Source: Adhaeribacter arboris
Lineage (GTDB): Bacteria > Bacteroidota > Bacteroidia > Cytophagales > Hymenobacteraceae
Reading direction: 5' to 3'
Length of the DNA: 64,000 nucleotides
NCBI RefSeq assembly: GCF_003023845.1
Contig: NZ_PYFT01000001.1
Location: 4,960,001-5,024,000, forward strand
Positions 44,654-52,933 of this stretch are shown here, one piece after another; within the stretch, counting starts at the first letter, position 1; each line of letters opens with the position of its first letter. The position numbers and the translations under genes were made by a program. The notes under the pieces are model-generated. The model did not search any database, was not told the origin of the DNA, and was given only the letters and a program-made list of their open reading frames with translations.

Positions 44654-45787
44654 ATGCGAATAGGATTTGATGCCAAAAGAGCCTATACCAATACTACCGG
44701 GTTAGGAAATTACAGTCGGTTTGTTATTTCAGCGCTGCAAACGCAATTTCCTCAAAATCAATATTATCTTTTTACTACGCGCCAGAATAAAGTATTTCGC
44801 CATTTTGTACCGGCTTCTCCGCACCTGCATCTTGTAAAACCACCGGGTCTTTACCGGGCCTTGCCCGATGCCTGGCGATTGGCGGGAATTGCCCCTTCCA
44901 TTAAAAATTTAAAACTGGATATTTTTCACGGATTAAGTAACGAACTACCCTTTTTTTTTAAAAAAAGCAGAACCCGAAAAGTGGTAACCATCCACGACTT
45001 AATTTTTTTGCGTTTCCCGGAGTTATATAAAGCTCACGACCGGATTATTTACCGCGTCAAGTTTAAAGCCGCCTGCGAAACCGCCGATAAAATTATTGCC
45101 GTTAGTCAACAAACCCAACAAGACTTAATTCAATTATACAACCTGCCACCCGAAAAAACCGAAGTAATTTACCAGGATTGCGACCCTATTTTTCACCAGC
45201 CGGCTAGCGCCGAAACCTTGCAAACAGTTAAACAGAAATACCAATTACCCGATAAATACCTTTTGTGCGTAGGTACCCTGGAGCGTCGTAAAAATCATTT
45301 ACATATGCTGAAGGCCTGGCAGCAGTCGGGCTTAACCGATACGCACGACGTGGTACTGATTGGCAAAAGATTACCTTACGCCGCGCACCTGGAAACTTAT
45401 ATCCGGGAAAATAAACTTACGAACAAAGTACATATTTTGCCCTATATTCCATTTCAGGAATTACCGGCTATTTACCAATTGGCGCAGGTATTTGTGTATC
45501 CGTCTTTGTTCGAAGGTTTTGGTATTCCTATTCTGGAGGCTTTAAACAGCGGGGTACCGGTGGTTACGTCTACTGGTTCTTGTTTTACCGAAGCAGGCGG
45601 CGAAGCCGCTCTGTACGCTGCTCCCGATGATGTAACGCAATTAGCCCAGCAGTTAATTCTTATTTGTAATGATTTAACCGTACGGAGTAAACTGATTCAT
45701 TTGGGCCACGCCCATGCCCGGAACTTCAGAGCCGAACGCACCATTCCGCAAATGCACCGCTTATACGAAACCTTAATTGGAAGGTAA
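44654..45787 (+). CDS. GT4-family (GT-B) glycosyltransferase
   Basis: A 377-residue GT-B enzyme. The N-terminus (MRIGFDAKRAYTNTTGLGNYSRF) matches mannosyltransferase-like GT4 proteins. TIHDLIFLRFPELY follows, then IIAVSQQTQQDL, VGTLERRKNHLHMLKAW, and the donor-site E-x7-E in EGFGIPILE. Cytoplasmic, nucleotide-sugar dependent; acceptor unknown. It lies outside the polysaccharide cluster and has its own promoter. Start codon ATG at 44654 is well supported by homology to the family. Confidence 0.9.
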   Translation: MRIGFDAKRAYTNTTGLGNYSRFVISALQTQFPQNQYYLFTTRQNKVFRHFVPASPHLHLVKPPGLYRALPDAWRLAGIAPSIKNLKLDIFHGLSNELPFFFKKSRTRKVVTIHDLIFLRFPELYKAHDRIIYRVKFKAACETADKIIAVSQQTQQDLIQLYNLPPEKTEVIYQDCDPIFHQPASAETLQTVKQKYQLPDKYLLCVGTLERRKNHLHMLKAWQQSGLTDTHDVVLIGKRLPYAAHLETYIRENKLTNKVHILPYIPFQELPAIYQLAQVFVYPSLFEGFGIPILEALNSGVPVVTSTGSCFTEAGGEAALYAAPDDVTQLAQQLILICNDLTVRSKLIHLGHAHARNFRAERTIPQMHRLYETLIGR

Positions 45788-45814
45788 ACCTGCGGCTTTC
45801 TGATGCTTTTTTTG

Positions 45815-45822
45815 TACCTTTG
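45815..45822 (+). promoter_or_regulatory. putative -7 box of the M16 peptidase gene
   Basis: TACCTTTG, an exact TAnnTTTG match, 22 bp before the ATG at 45845. No good -33 TTG at 19-nt spacing, so support is partial. Confidence 0.4.
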
Positions 45823-45844
45823 CGGTCCGAATTAAATAGACTGA

Positions 45845-47080
45845 ATGCCTGATTATCATCTTTATACCTTGCCTAACGGTATCCGAGTGCTGCATAAGCA
45901 AGTAATGCATACCAAAATTGCGCATTGCGGTTTTATCCTGGATATTGGTAGCCGTGACGAAAACCCGGACCAGCAAGGCTTGGCCCATTTCTGGGAGCAT
46001 ATGGCGTTTAAGGGTACCGTTAAACGCAAGTCGTTTCATATTTTAAACCGGCTCGAAACGGTGGGCGGCGAACTGAATGCGTATACTACCAAAGAAAAGC
46101 TGTGTTTTTACGCCTCCTTACTCGAAAGCCATTTTGAAAAAGCTTTTGATTTATTAACCGATATTACCTTCCACTCCGTTTTCCCGAAAAAGGAAATTGA
46201 AAAAGAACGCGGCGTAATTCTGGAAGAAATGGCTATGTACCTGGATACCCCCGAAGATGCCATTATCGATGAGTTTGATAATGTAGTGTTTACGAACCAT
46301 CCCTTGGGTAATAATATTTTAGGTACCAAAGAAAGTGTGTCCAGTTTTACCAAAGCCGATTTTCAAGGTTTTATCGACCAGAATTTAAGTACCGATTCCT
46401 TGGTTTTTTGCTCCGTAAGCAATTGGTCTTTCGAAAAAGTACTAAAACTGGCCGAAAAGTTTTTATCGGAAGTGCCGCGCATTGAAAAGCCCCGTAAGCG
46501 TCAGCCTTTTACTGTTTACCAACCCAAAGTTGTTAACCTTGAAAAACCAATTAGCCAGGCGCACTGCGTTATAGGTTGCCCGGCTTATTCGCTCCACGAC
46601 GACCGGCGGATTTCGTTTTTTATGCTGTCGAATTTGCTCGGTGGTCCAGGCATGAACTCCCGGTTAAATCTGGCGGTGCGCGAAAAACACGGTTTGGTAT
46701 ATACCATTGATGCCAACTACGCCACTTATATTGATACCGGTTTGTTTGGTATTTACTTTGGCACCGAAAAAAAACAACTGAAACGCACCACATCCCTGGT
46801 ATTGAAAGAGCTTAAAAAGCTTCGGGAAAAACCATTGGGTACTTTGCAACTGCATACCGCCAAAGAGCAATTAATGGGGCAGTTAGCTATGGCCGAGGAA
46901 AGCAACATGGGCTTAATGATGATGATGGGGAAAAGTATCCTGGACCTGAATAAAGTAGATAGCCTGAACGAAATCTTCGACCAAATCCGCCGGATTAAAG
47001 CAGCTGAGTTAACCGATATTGCCAACGAAATTTTACGCGAAGATAACCTGAGTATCTTAAATTATGTGCCAGCCAAGTAG
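45845..47080 (+). CDS. M16-family zinc metallopeptidase (insulinase/PqqF-like)
   Basis: A 411-residue M16 protein. The inverted zinc motif HFWEH (HxxEH) is in GLAHFWEHMAFKGT, with the downstream Glu in KERGVILEEM. The C-terminal M16_C half includes GGPGMNSRLNLAVREKHGLVYTIDA, the conserved R/Y pair. It is a one-chain two-domain form, as in processing-peptidase-like M16B proteins. There is no signal peptide, so it acts in the cytoplasm or at the inner membrane; substrates are unknown. Confidence 0.92.
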   Translation: MPDYHLYTLPNGIRVLHKQVMHTKIAHCGFILDIGSRDENPDQQGLAHFWEHMAFKGTVKRKSFHILNRLETVGGELNAYTTKEKLCFYASLLESHFEKAFDLLTDITFHSVFPKKEIEKERGVILEEMAMYLDTPEDAIIDEFDNVVFTNHPLGNNILGTKESVSSFTKADFQGFIDQNLSTDSLVFCSVSNWSFEKVLKLAEKFLSEVPRIEKPRKRQPFTVYQPKVVNLEKPISQAHCVIGCPAYSLHDDRRISFFMLSNLLGGPGMNSRLNLAVREKHGLVYTIDANYATYIDTGLFGIYFGTEKKQLKRTTSLVLKELKKLREKPLGTLQLHTAKEQLMGQLAMAEESNMGLMMMMGKSILDLNKVDSLNEIFDQIRRIKAAELTDIANEILREDNLSILNYVPAK

Positions 47081-47190
47081 ATATTAGTTGTTCGATAAGG
47101 AATTTGTTATGTACTTAAAAGCTTAAAGTAGAAAAAGATTAAAAAACAGGTGTAGTTGAAAATTACATCATTAAAAAATATGTTTATTTA

Positions 47191-47225
47191 ACTTTTCACT
47201 CTTAACTCATAACTCTTAACTTTCA
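47191..47225 (+). repeat. heptamer tandem repeat in the O-methyltransferase leader
   Basis: Five units in perfect 7-nt register: ACTTTTC, ACTCTTA, ACTCATA, ACTCTTA, ACTTTCA (47191-47225). The run ends 2 bp before the ATG at 47228, so it makes up the ribosome-binding region, with no Shine-Dalgarno sequence. Confidence 0.75.
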
Positions 47226-47227
47226 AA

Positions 47228-47869
47228 ATGGACTTCTTACCACCCGAACTGCAGCAATACGTTGAGAATCATACTTCGCCGGAATCGGAAGTATTAAAGA
47301 AGCTAAACCGCGACACGCACGTAAATGTTATGAAGCCGCGCATGTTGTCGGGACATTTGCAGGGGCGGTTCTTAGCGATGATTTCGCAGATGCTGCGCCC
47401 GCAACACATTCTGGAAATTGGCACTTACACGGGTTATTCGGCTATCTGTTTGGCAGAAGGATTGGCGGAAGGAGGCACCCTGCACACCATTGATGTAAAT
47501 GCTGAATTAGAAGAAATGGTACGCCGCTATTTTGCCGAAGCGGGTGTAACAAATAAAATTAAATACTACCTGGGCCCGGCGCTTACTATTATTCCTACCC
47601 TGGATTATACCTTCGACCTGGTTTTTATTGATGCCGATAAAATGAACAATGCTAATTATTTTGATTTAGTAATAGATAAAGTTCGGCCTGGCGGATTTAT
47701 TATCACGGATAATGTGCTGTGGAGCGGAAAGGTAACAAACAGCAACCTTAAGACAGACAAAGATACGCTGGCCGTAACCGAATTTAACCGCAAAGTGCAC
47801 GAAGACCCGCGCGTAGAAAATATTTTACTTCCCATCCGCGATGGTTTGCTCATAGCCCGAAAAATTTGA
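47228..47869 (+). CDS. O-methyltransferase, caffeoyl-CoA type
   Basis: A 213-residue SAM-dependent O-methyltransferase of the Methyltransf_3 (COMT-like) family. Motif I is ILEIGTYTGYSAICLAEGL, then TIDVNAELEEM, the catalytic-metal segment VFIDADKMNNANYFDLV, and FIITDNVLWSGKV. Such enzymes methylate catechol-like hydroxyls with a divalent metal. The substrate is unknown here. Its start region is made of a heptamer repeat. Confidence 0.92.
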   Translation: MDFLPPELQQYVENHTSPESEVLKKLNRDTHVNVMKPRMLSGHLQGRFLAMISQMLRPQHILEIGTYTGYSAICLAEGLAEGGTLHTIDVNAELEEMVRRYFAEAGVTNKIKYYLGPALTIIPTLDYTFDLVFIDADKMNNANYFDLVIDKVRPGGFIITDNVLWSGKVTNSNLKTDKDTLAVTEFNRKVHEDPRVENILLPIRDGLLIARKI

Positions 47870-47997
47870 GAGTAAAAAGCGCAAAAGCATACGGAATAGC
47901 CAATTTAAGTTTCTGCTAAATTGAAAATAAAAATAAGTAAGTCGTAATTATTTTTTCAATACCTCTCACTGCTTCAATTAGGTAGCAAAGAAAAAAT

Positions 47998-48222
47998 GAT
48001 AGCAGTTGGGGCGATGAGGGCCTTTAGCGAATCCGGTGTTGCGCCAAGCAACATTCCGCAGCGCAGCGAGGAAAGGATGAGTGGCAGCCCGAATGACCAA
48101 AGGAGGCCCGCCGGCCACGAGGCAAACCGATTACTTCTCAAACCGCATTAGCGCCTTAGAAGGGAGACTGGAACAGGCTCCAAGTAATAAGCAACTGCTA
48201 ACACGTCTGTTATATTTCAATT
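47998..48222. repeat. GC-rich noncoding element B (homologue of 4362-4568)
   Basis: About 220 bp sharing with element A the ordered blocks AGGGCCTT (48017-48024), TCCGGTG (48032-48038), CATTCCG (48052-48058), GAGGAAAGGA (48068-48077), CCGCCGGCCACGAGG (48108-48122), GGCTCCAA (48176-48183) and ACGTCT (48203-48208). Its ends are inverted repeats: TAGCAGTTG (48000-48008) and CAACTGCTA (48192-48200). A small TAACA/TGTTA hairpin closes the right side. Sequence between blocks has diverged while block order is kept, which points to a structured RNA or a folded mobile repeat. Confidence 0.65.
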
Positions 48223-48281
48223 TAGTAGAAAAACTCTGTTGAAGATATTAACAAATAAACCTCTTTTAAATTCTTGAAAAT

Positions 48282-48317
48282 AAAAAAGGAGACCCTCCGA
48301 AAAGAATCTCCTTTTTT
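48282..48317 (-). terminator. intrinsic terminator of the coiled-coil protein gene
   Basis: AAAAAAGGAGA (48282-48292) pairs with TCTCCTTTTTT (48307-48317). In the minus direction T6 and AT-rich sequence follow. It lies 20 bp beyond the stop codon. Confidence 0.85.
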
Positions 48318-48336
48318 ATTATTCTATTCGCTAAAT

Positions 48337-49014
48337 CTACATAGAAACTTGCTTTTTCAATAGCGTAATTTCCTGATTTAATTCGGCCACCCGATTAGAC
48401 TCGGTTTGCAGGTCGCGTTTAATTTTGAGTTCTCTTTCGCGGGCGCTTTGTTTATGCACCGTAAACTCCTGGCTTACTTCTTCAAAGGCTTTAATTTTTT
48501 CGTCGGTAATAATTTTACTCTTTTTATACAAATAAGAAAATACCAATGCCATAACCAGTAAGCCTATAATAATAACCCAGCTGAGTATTACATATAACTG
48601 CTTATCCATATCTAAACCAAATACCGAAAGGCTGGCAACTTCGTGCGCGTTTTGCTGAATTTGTTGTTCTTTGCGCAAATTGGCCTGCTTTAAACTTTGC
48701 AGTTCTGCTTTATGTTGGGCTAACTCTTGTTGGGTTTTCTTGAGGGCCTGCTCGGTAGCTTTGCCTGCTTTCCGAACAGTAGATTCGCGGGCTCGTAGGC
48801 TATCCTGCACATTTTTCCAAAAAGCATCCAGGCGTTTTACCTGTACTACCTTAAAATCTTGATTATACTCTTTATACGAAGTAGAGCGGCTTTTTAAAGC
48901 ATTAAACTGATTTTGTAAAGCATTATAGGTTGGTTTAACGGGAGCTGGTTGTTGGGCCCGGACTCCTGTAATCAACATAAAAATGGTTGCGATAAAAAGA
49001 GCGATTACCTTCAT
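48337..49014 (-). CDS. coiled-coil protein with signal peptide and one membrane span, unknown
   Basis: A 225-residue protein. A signal peptide (ending GVRAQQ) is followed by an alpha-helical, Gln/Lys-rich periplasmic part with strong coiled-coil character (about 70-125), one transmembrane span (LYVILSWVIIIGLLVMALVFSYLY, about 140-163) and a second, cytoplasmic coiled coil to the C-terminus (ESNRVAELNQEITLLKKQ). I do not recognise a family. The layout suggests a structural or scaffold protein of the inner membrane. Confidence 0.7.
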   Translation of the reverse strand: MKVIALFIATIFMLITGVRAQQPAPVKPTYNALQNQFNALKSRSTSYKEYNQDFKVVQVKRLDAFWKNVQDSLRARESTVRKAGKATEQALKKTQQELAQHKAELQSLKQANLRKEQQIQQNAHEVASLSVFGLDMDKQLYVILSWVIIIGLLVMALVFSYLYKKSKIITDEKIKAFEEVSQEFTVHKQSARERELKIKRDLQTESNRVAELNQEITLLKKQVSM

Positions 49015-49320
49015 AAAACAAAAATAAAGTTCAACAATTTTACCTGGATGAATAAAAGTAGTAATTTTTAACTATCCTGAAAAGGGAAATTTACCTAAAC
49101 CTTCCGAATCGGATAAAGAAAAGTCTTACTTGCAGAGTACCTGGCCGTTATTTTTTTAATCTATCCCACCAACCGCCGAACCATCACCTCTGCCGCAAAC
49201 AGATTACTCGCCGCATCTTTAACTTTACGCTTTTTTTCTCTAACGAAGCTTTCCGATGAACCAGTACTGCGCCGGCAACCAGTTAAAATTTATCTTTCAT
49301 ACTTGTTAAGAAAATTCCGG
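49015..49320. other. intergenic, nothing recognised
   Basis: About 300 bp upstream of the coiled-coil gene. No gene, promoter with full consensus, or repeat seen. Confidence 0.45.
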
Positions 49321-49367
49321 AAAATAAAAAAACCGTTCCCCAACTATAAATAGGATGGGAAACGGCT
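49321..49367 (-). terminator. intrinsic terminator of the cytochrome c gene
   Basis: CCGTTCCC (49333-49340) pairs with GGGAAACGG (49357-49365) with a one-base bulge. In the minus direction it is followed by a run of seven Ts. Located 33 bp after the stop. Confidence 0.75.
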
Positions 49368-49397
49368 AAAATAAAAGGTTTTAAGTAGCAAACCGAC

Positions 49398-50021
49398 TTA
49401 CCGCAACGATAGAATGTATTGCGCCATTGCTTTAGCATCAGCCGGCGGAAGAGTTGGATGCGGGCTCATGGGCACATCGCCCCAAACTCCGGCCCCGCCT
49501 TTAATAATCTTATTGGTGAGGTAAGTAATATTTTTATCGTTGGCTTCGTACTTTTTAGCCACATCCTGGTAGGCCGGTCCCACTACTTTCTGGTCTACTT
49601 TATGGCAAGCCAAACAGTCGGATTTTGCCAGCAGCGCTTTGCCTTTTTCAAAATTACCGCCCGTTGCAGCCGGTTTGGTTTGGGTCGGGGCGGCCCCGCT
49701 ATTACCCTCCGTGGGAGTAGTTCCCGCAATTTTGCCGGGCGCACTGGCCTGCGATTTATCGGCTTGGGCGGCCGGTGCTTCGGAAGCAGCCGAATGCGTA
49801 CTGGCATTTGGCCCAAACTTCTCGGAGTTAGTATCGCGGGTAGCGGGCTGCGCTTGCGCTACGGGTTGGTTTTTCTGGTTTTCTTCGTAAGCACTATCGG
49901 CTTTGGCGCGGTAATCCGGGTCGTAAAACTCTTCCCCCGGTTGCTTGGTTTGGCTACCGCAGCCGGTTAAAAAAGTAAAACTAAAGGCAGCCGCTAAAAG
50001 AATAACTTGTTTGTTCATCAT
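49398..50021 (-). CDS. c-type cytochrome lipoprotein
   Basis: A 207-residue exported haem protein. The lipobox FLTGC anchors it. A low-complexity Ala/Gln/Pro linker (about 45-118) separates the anchor from a class I cytochrome c domain with CLACH (CxxCH haem-binding site, near 135-139) and VPMSPHPTLPPADAKAMAQYILSLR, where the Met is the likely axial ligand. It is close to cytochrome c551/c552-type carriers in Bacteroidota. It probably shuttles electrons in the periplasm; the partner oxidase is not in the window. Confidence 0.9.
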   Translation of the reverse strand: MMNKQVILLAAAFSFTFLTGCGSQTKQPGEEFYDPDYRAKADSAYEENQKNQPVAQAQPATRDTNSEKFGPNASTHSAASEAPAAQADKSQASAPGKIAGTTPTEGNSGAAPTQTKPAATGGNFEKGKALLAKSDCLACHKVDQKVVGPAYQDVAKKYEANDKNITYLTNKIIKGGAGVWGDVPMSPHPTLPPADAKAMAQYILSLR

Positions 50022-50060
50022 GGCAGAAATAAGAACGTGTAAATAAATTTAATTTTTTGA

Positions 50061-50321
50061 TTATAATTTTTTAAACCGAGTGGCAAGATTTAACTTTTTC
50101 CGGGTTTTACCAATCAGTTTTTCCGATAAAGCTTTATTTCTTTTCAGGTACGTACCGGAAGGGATTCCTGTTACCGTTACCTGCATCGGTATCTTTATAA
50201 ACACTTTATATGGTGAGGTGTGCAGCCAATCTTTATGAAAATAGCACCTCGATTTCACTCTTGGTTTATCCGGCGTAAAAACTAAATTGTTCATTTTCTG
50301 AGCTATAACCGGGAAGAACAA
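50061..50321 (-). CDS. possible small basic protein, doubtful
   Basis: An 86-codon frame, basic and without homology I recognise (VTVTGIPSGTYLKRNKALSEKLIGKTRKKLN). A Met at residue 10 (MNNLVFTPDKPRV) could be the start. It fills most of a 355-bp gap between the cytochrome and metallo-hydrolase genes. It may be real or chance; the basic residues come partly from A-rich codons. Confidence 0.25.
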   Translation of the reverse strand: MFFPVIAQKMNNLVFTPDKPRVKSRCYFHKDWLHTSPYKVFIKIPMQVTVTGIPSGTYLKRNKALSEKLIGKTRKKLNLATRFKKL

Positions 50322-50376
50322 CCAGCCGGTTTGGCAGCCGTAAAACCGGCATTACCCCAAATTATCCTAAACTACA

Positions 50377-51753
50377 ATGACGATATCTTTTTACGGCGCG
50401 GCGCAAACAGTAACGGGCAGCAAGCATTTAGTAACTCTGGAAAATGGTACGCGCATTTTGCTCGATTGCGGTTTATTGCAAGGCAAAGGCGAAAAGACCG
50501 ATGATTATAACCGCGAATTTGATTTTGAACCGGAAAATATTAACTATTTAATTCTTTCGCACGCGCACATCGACCATTCGGGCTTAATACCTCGCTTAGT
50601 GAAAATGGGCTTTTCCGGTCCTGTTTTCTGTACACCGCCTACTCTCGAACTATGCGAATTATTGCTCCGCGACAGTGCCCGCATTCAGGAAAACAATAGC
50701 AGCCATGGTACAACCACTACTCCCTTGTACACCGAAGCCGATGTAGAAAGCGCCTTACAGCTTTTTAAAACCGTACCTTACGACCAACCTTATCGCATTG
50801 ACGATAGGATTGAATTACTTTTTACCGATACCGGCCACGTGCTGGGCAGCGCCGCCATAAATTTAAAATTGCAGGACGAAGAACAGGAACGTACCCTTTG
50901 TTTTAGCGGCGATATCGGCCGATTTGCCAACCGCATTTTAAAAGAGCCGCAGCCATTTCCGGCCGCTGAAATTATTTTGTGCGAATCTACGTACGGCGAT
51001 AAAATACACGATAGCCTGGAACATACCGAAGAGCGCCTGGAGCAAATTGTACAAACCGTTTGCGTAGAACGCCAGGGCAAACTGCTTATTCCAGCCTTTA
51101 GCATTGGCCGCACCCAGGAACTTATTTACTCCCTTAACTACCTCGCCGAAGAAGGTCGCCTGCCCGAAAACGTGAAAGTATTTGTGGATAGCCCGCTTTC
51201 GGTTTACGCTACCGATATTTTACGAAGCAACCCGGACTATTTTAACGATACCATGCAGGAATACCTTAAAATTGACTCCGACCCGTTTGGCTTTCCGCAA
51301 CTCCATTATATTATCGAAGCCGAAGATTCGAAAGAGTTAAATAACTTTATGGAGCCTTGCGTTATTATTTCCTCGTCCGGGATGATGGAAGCGGGCCGGA
51401 TTCAGCACCATTTGAAAAACAATTTATCGGATCCGAACAGTGCCGTGCTTATTACCGGTTATTGCGAACCCAGTACTTTGGGCGGACAATTGCTGAAAGG
51501 CGCCGAAACTGTACGCATTTTAGGCGAAGAAGTAGCGGTAAAAGCGGAAATGATCGTGATGAAAGAATACAGCGCACACGCGGATTACAGCGATATTGCC
51601 AAATTTCTGATTTGCCAGGATAAAGAAAAATTGCAGAAAATATTTCAGGTGCACGGTGAAAAACCGGTAATGGTGCAATTAAAAGAAGATTTAACCGAGT
51701 TAGGTTACTCAAACATCGAAATTACTGATTTTCGTTTGTCGTACGTAGTCTGA
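50377..51753 (+). CDS. beta-CASP metallo-beta-lactamase-fold RNA-processing hydrolase
   Basis: A 458-residue MBL-fold protein with a beta-CASP domain (CPSF73/YSH1-like). Zinc motifs: LSHAHIDHSGLIPRL (HxHxDH), DTGHVLGSA, and FSGDIGRF. Beta-CASP elements include ESTYGDKIH, LIPAFSIGRTQEL, and the late VDSPLS...; the RMMBL (RNA-specificity) end has AHADYSDI and VHGEKP. Such enzymes are exo/endoribonucleases. Length is typical. A terminator follows. Confidence 0.93.
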   Translation: MTISFYGAAQTVTGSKHLVTLENGTRILLDCGLLQGKGEKTDDYNREFDFEPENINYLILSHAHIDHSGLIPRLVKMGFSGPVFCTPPTLELCELLLRDSARIQENNSSHGTTTTPLYTEADVESALQLFKTVPYDQPYRIDDRIELLFTDTGHVLGSAAINLKLQDEEQERTLCFSGDIGRFANRILKEPQPFPAAEIILCESTYGDKIHDSLEHTEERLEQIVQTVCVERQGKLLIPAFSIGRTQELIYSLNYLAEEGRLPENVKVFVDSPLSVYATDILRSNPDYFNDTMQEYLKIDSDPFGFPQLHYIIEAEDSKELNNFMEPCVIISSSGMMEAGRIQHHLKNNLSDPNSAVLITGYCEPSTLGGQLLKGAETVRILGEEVAVKAEMIVMKEYSAHADYSDIAKFLICQDKEKLQKIFQVHGEKPVMVQLKEDLTELGYSNIEITDFRLSYVV

Positions 51754-51784
51754 TCGATTCAAAACGAAATTATTACATCTAATG

Positions 51785-51809
51785 AAAGAGGAAAGTAATT
51801 TCCTCTTTT
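51785..51809 (+). terminator. intrinsic terminator after the beta-CASP gene
   Basis: AAAGAGGAAA (51785-51794) and TTTCCTCTTT (51799-51808) form a 10-bp perfect stem with a 4-nt loop, 32 bp after the stop codon. Confidence 0.75.
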
Positions 51810-51888
51810 ACTAAAACCTTATTTCTGCTTTAGGATATATTATTCGCGTTGTAACTTGTCTCGCTTACGGGCAGCGCCCTTTATTTTC

Positions 51889-52722
51889 ATGCGATTATTT
51901 TTACCCATTTTACTACTATTTATCTTTTTGCTGGCGTTAAGTACTTCACCGGTTTACGCCCAAATTGTGAATATTGAAGAAGGACGAACCGGCGCAGATT
52001 CTACGAATAGTTTTTCCGGTAAAGCAGGTCTCAACTTTTCTATTTATAACCAAAATGCGGGTAAAAACCGACCGAATAATTACCTGCAGCTTACTTTGAA
52101 CGGCGATGTAACCTACCAATCGCGGCTACATACTTATTTGTGGGTCAATTACCTGAATTACTTGCTGGTAAATTATAACAATAAAGAACAACGCAATACC
52201 GTAGCCCAGCAAGGCTATTCTCATGTCCGGGTAAACTGGTTTTGGGCGCGGCAATTGTCTTACGAGCTTTTCACGCAAATACAAACCGATAAAGCGCGAG
52301 GTTTGCAGTGGCGTACTTTAGGCGGGGGTTATTTGCGTTACCGGTTAATGCCCGACGAAGATAAAAAGATACATGTATTTCTGGGAACGGGACTGATGCA
52401 CGAGCACGAAGAATGGGAAAACCCGGAACAGTTCGATCGCTTACAAGTTTCTAATTTACTCAAATCTACCAGTTACGTCAGCGCCAAAATGAAAGTGAGA
52501 GAAAACCTGGAGATAAACGCGATTACGTATTACCAGGTAGGATACAGCCGTTTAATTGACCGGTTCCGCAATCGAATAAGTGGCGACATAAGCATTGGGG
52601 TAAATATTACCAAGGTGTTTGCTCTAAAAACTAAATTTAATTGCACCTACGAAGATCAACCCATTGTGCCGGTTACCAAATTTGTTTACACCGTTGTCAA
52701 CGGAATAGAAGTGCATTTTTAG
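51889..52722 (+). CDS. DUF481 family outer-membrane beta-barrel protein
   Basis: From ATG at 51889 the product is 277 residues with a signal peptide (LFIFLLALSTSPVYAQ). The rest alternates aromatic and polar residues in barrel-like strands (YLQLTLNGDVTYQ, LHTYLWVNYLNYLLVNY, VRVNWFWARQLSYELFTQIQ, TLGGGYLRYRLM) and matches the DUF481 (YdiY-like) family. An upstream TTG at 51856 would add 11 residues before the natural signal, so the ATG is preferred. Function unknown; likely an outer-membrane porin-like protein. Confidence 0.82.
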   Translation: MRLFLPILLLFIFLLALSTSPVYAQIVNIEEGRTGADSTNSFSGKAGLNFSIYNQNAGKNRPNNYLQLTLNGDVTYQSRLHTYLWVNYLNYLLVNYNNKEQRNTVAQQGYSHVRVNWFWARQLSYELFTQIQTDKARGLQWRTLGGGYLRYRLMPDEDKKIHVFLGTGLMHEHEEWENPEQFDRLQVSNLLKSTSYVSAKMKVRENLEINAITYYQVGYSRLIDRFRNRISGDISIGVNITKVFALKTKFNCTYEDQPIVPVTKFVYTVVNGIEVHF

Positions 52723-52933
52723 TTTTCCAGGTATTACTTATTGTTAGCTAAACATAGGAAACCGGTTCATAATTAAAAGCTGTCAGCGACAAAATAGAAA
52801 ACTTACGTCAGTTAAAATAATGCATCTGGCATTTTAATTACTACTTTTATTTTAAAGTTTTAAAGAAAAAGATCCATCCCATTTGGTGCATTTTCTAAGA
52901 AGTTCTTGCGGCAAAGCGTAACTCCAACATCTC

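Larger units (their letters stand above)
47870..48336. other. intergenic region holding repeat element B
   Basis: A 467-bp gap between convergent genes. It contains GC-rich element B (47998-48222) and the terminator of the coiled-coil gene (48282-48317). No protein gene. Confidence 0.6.
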
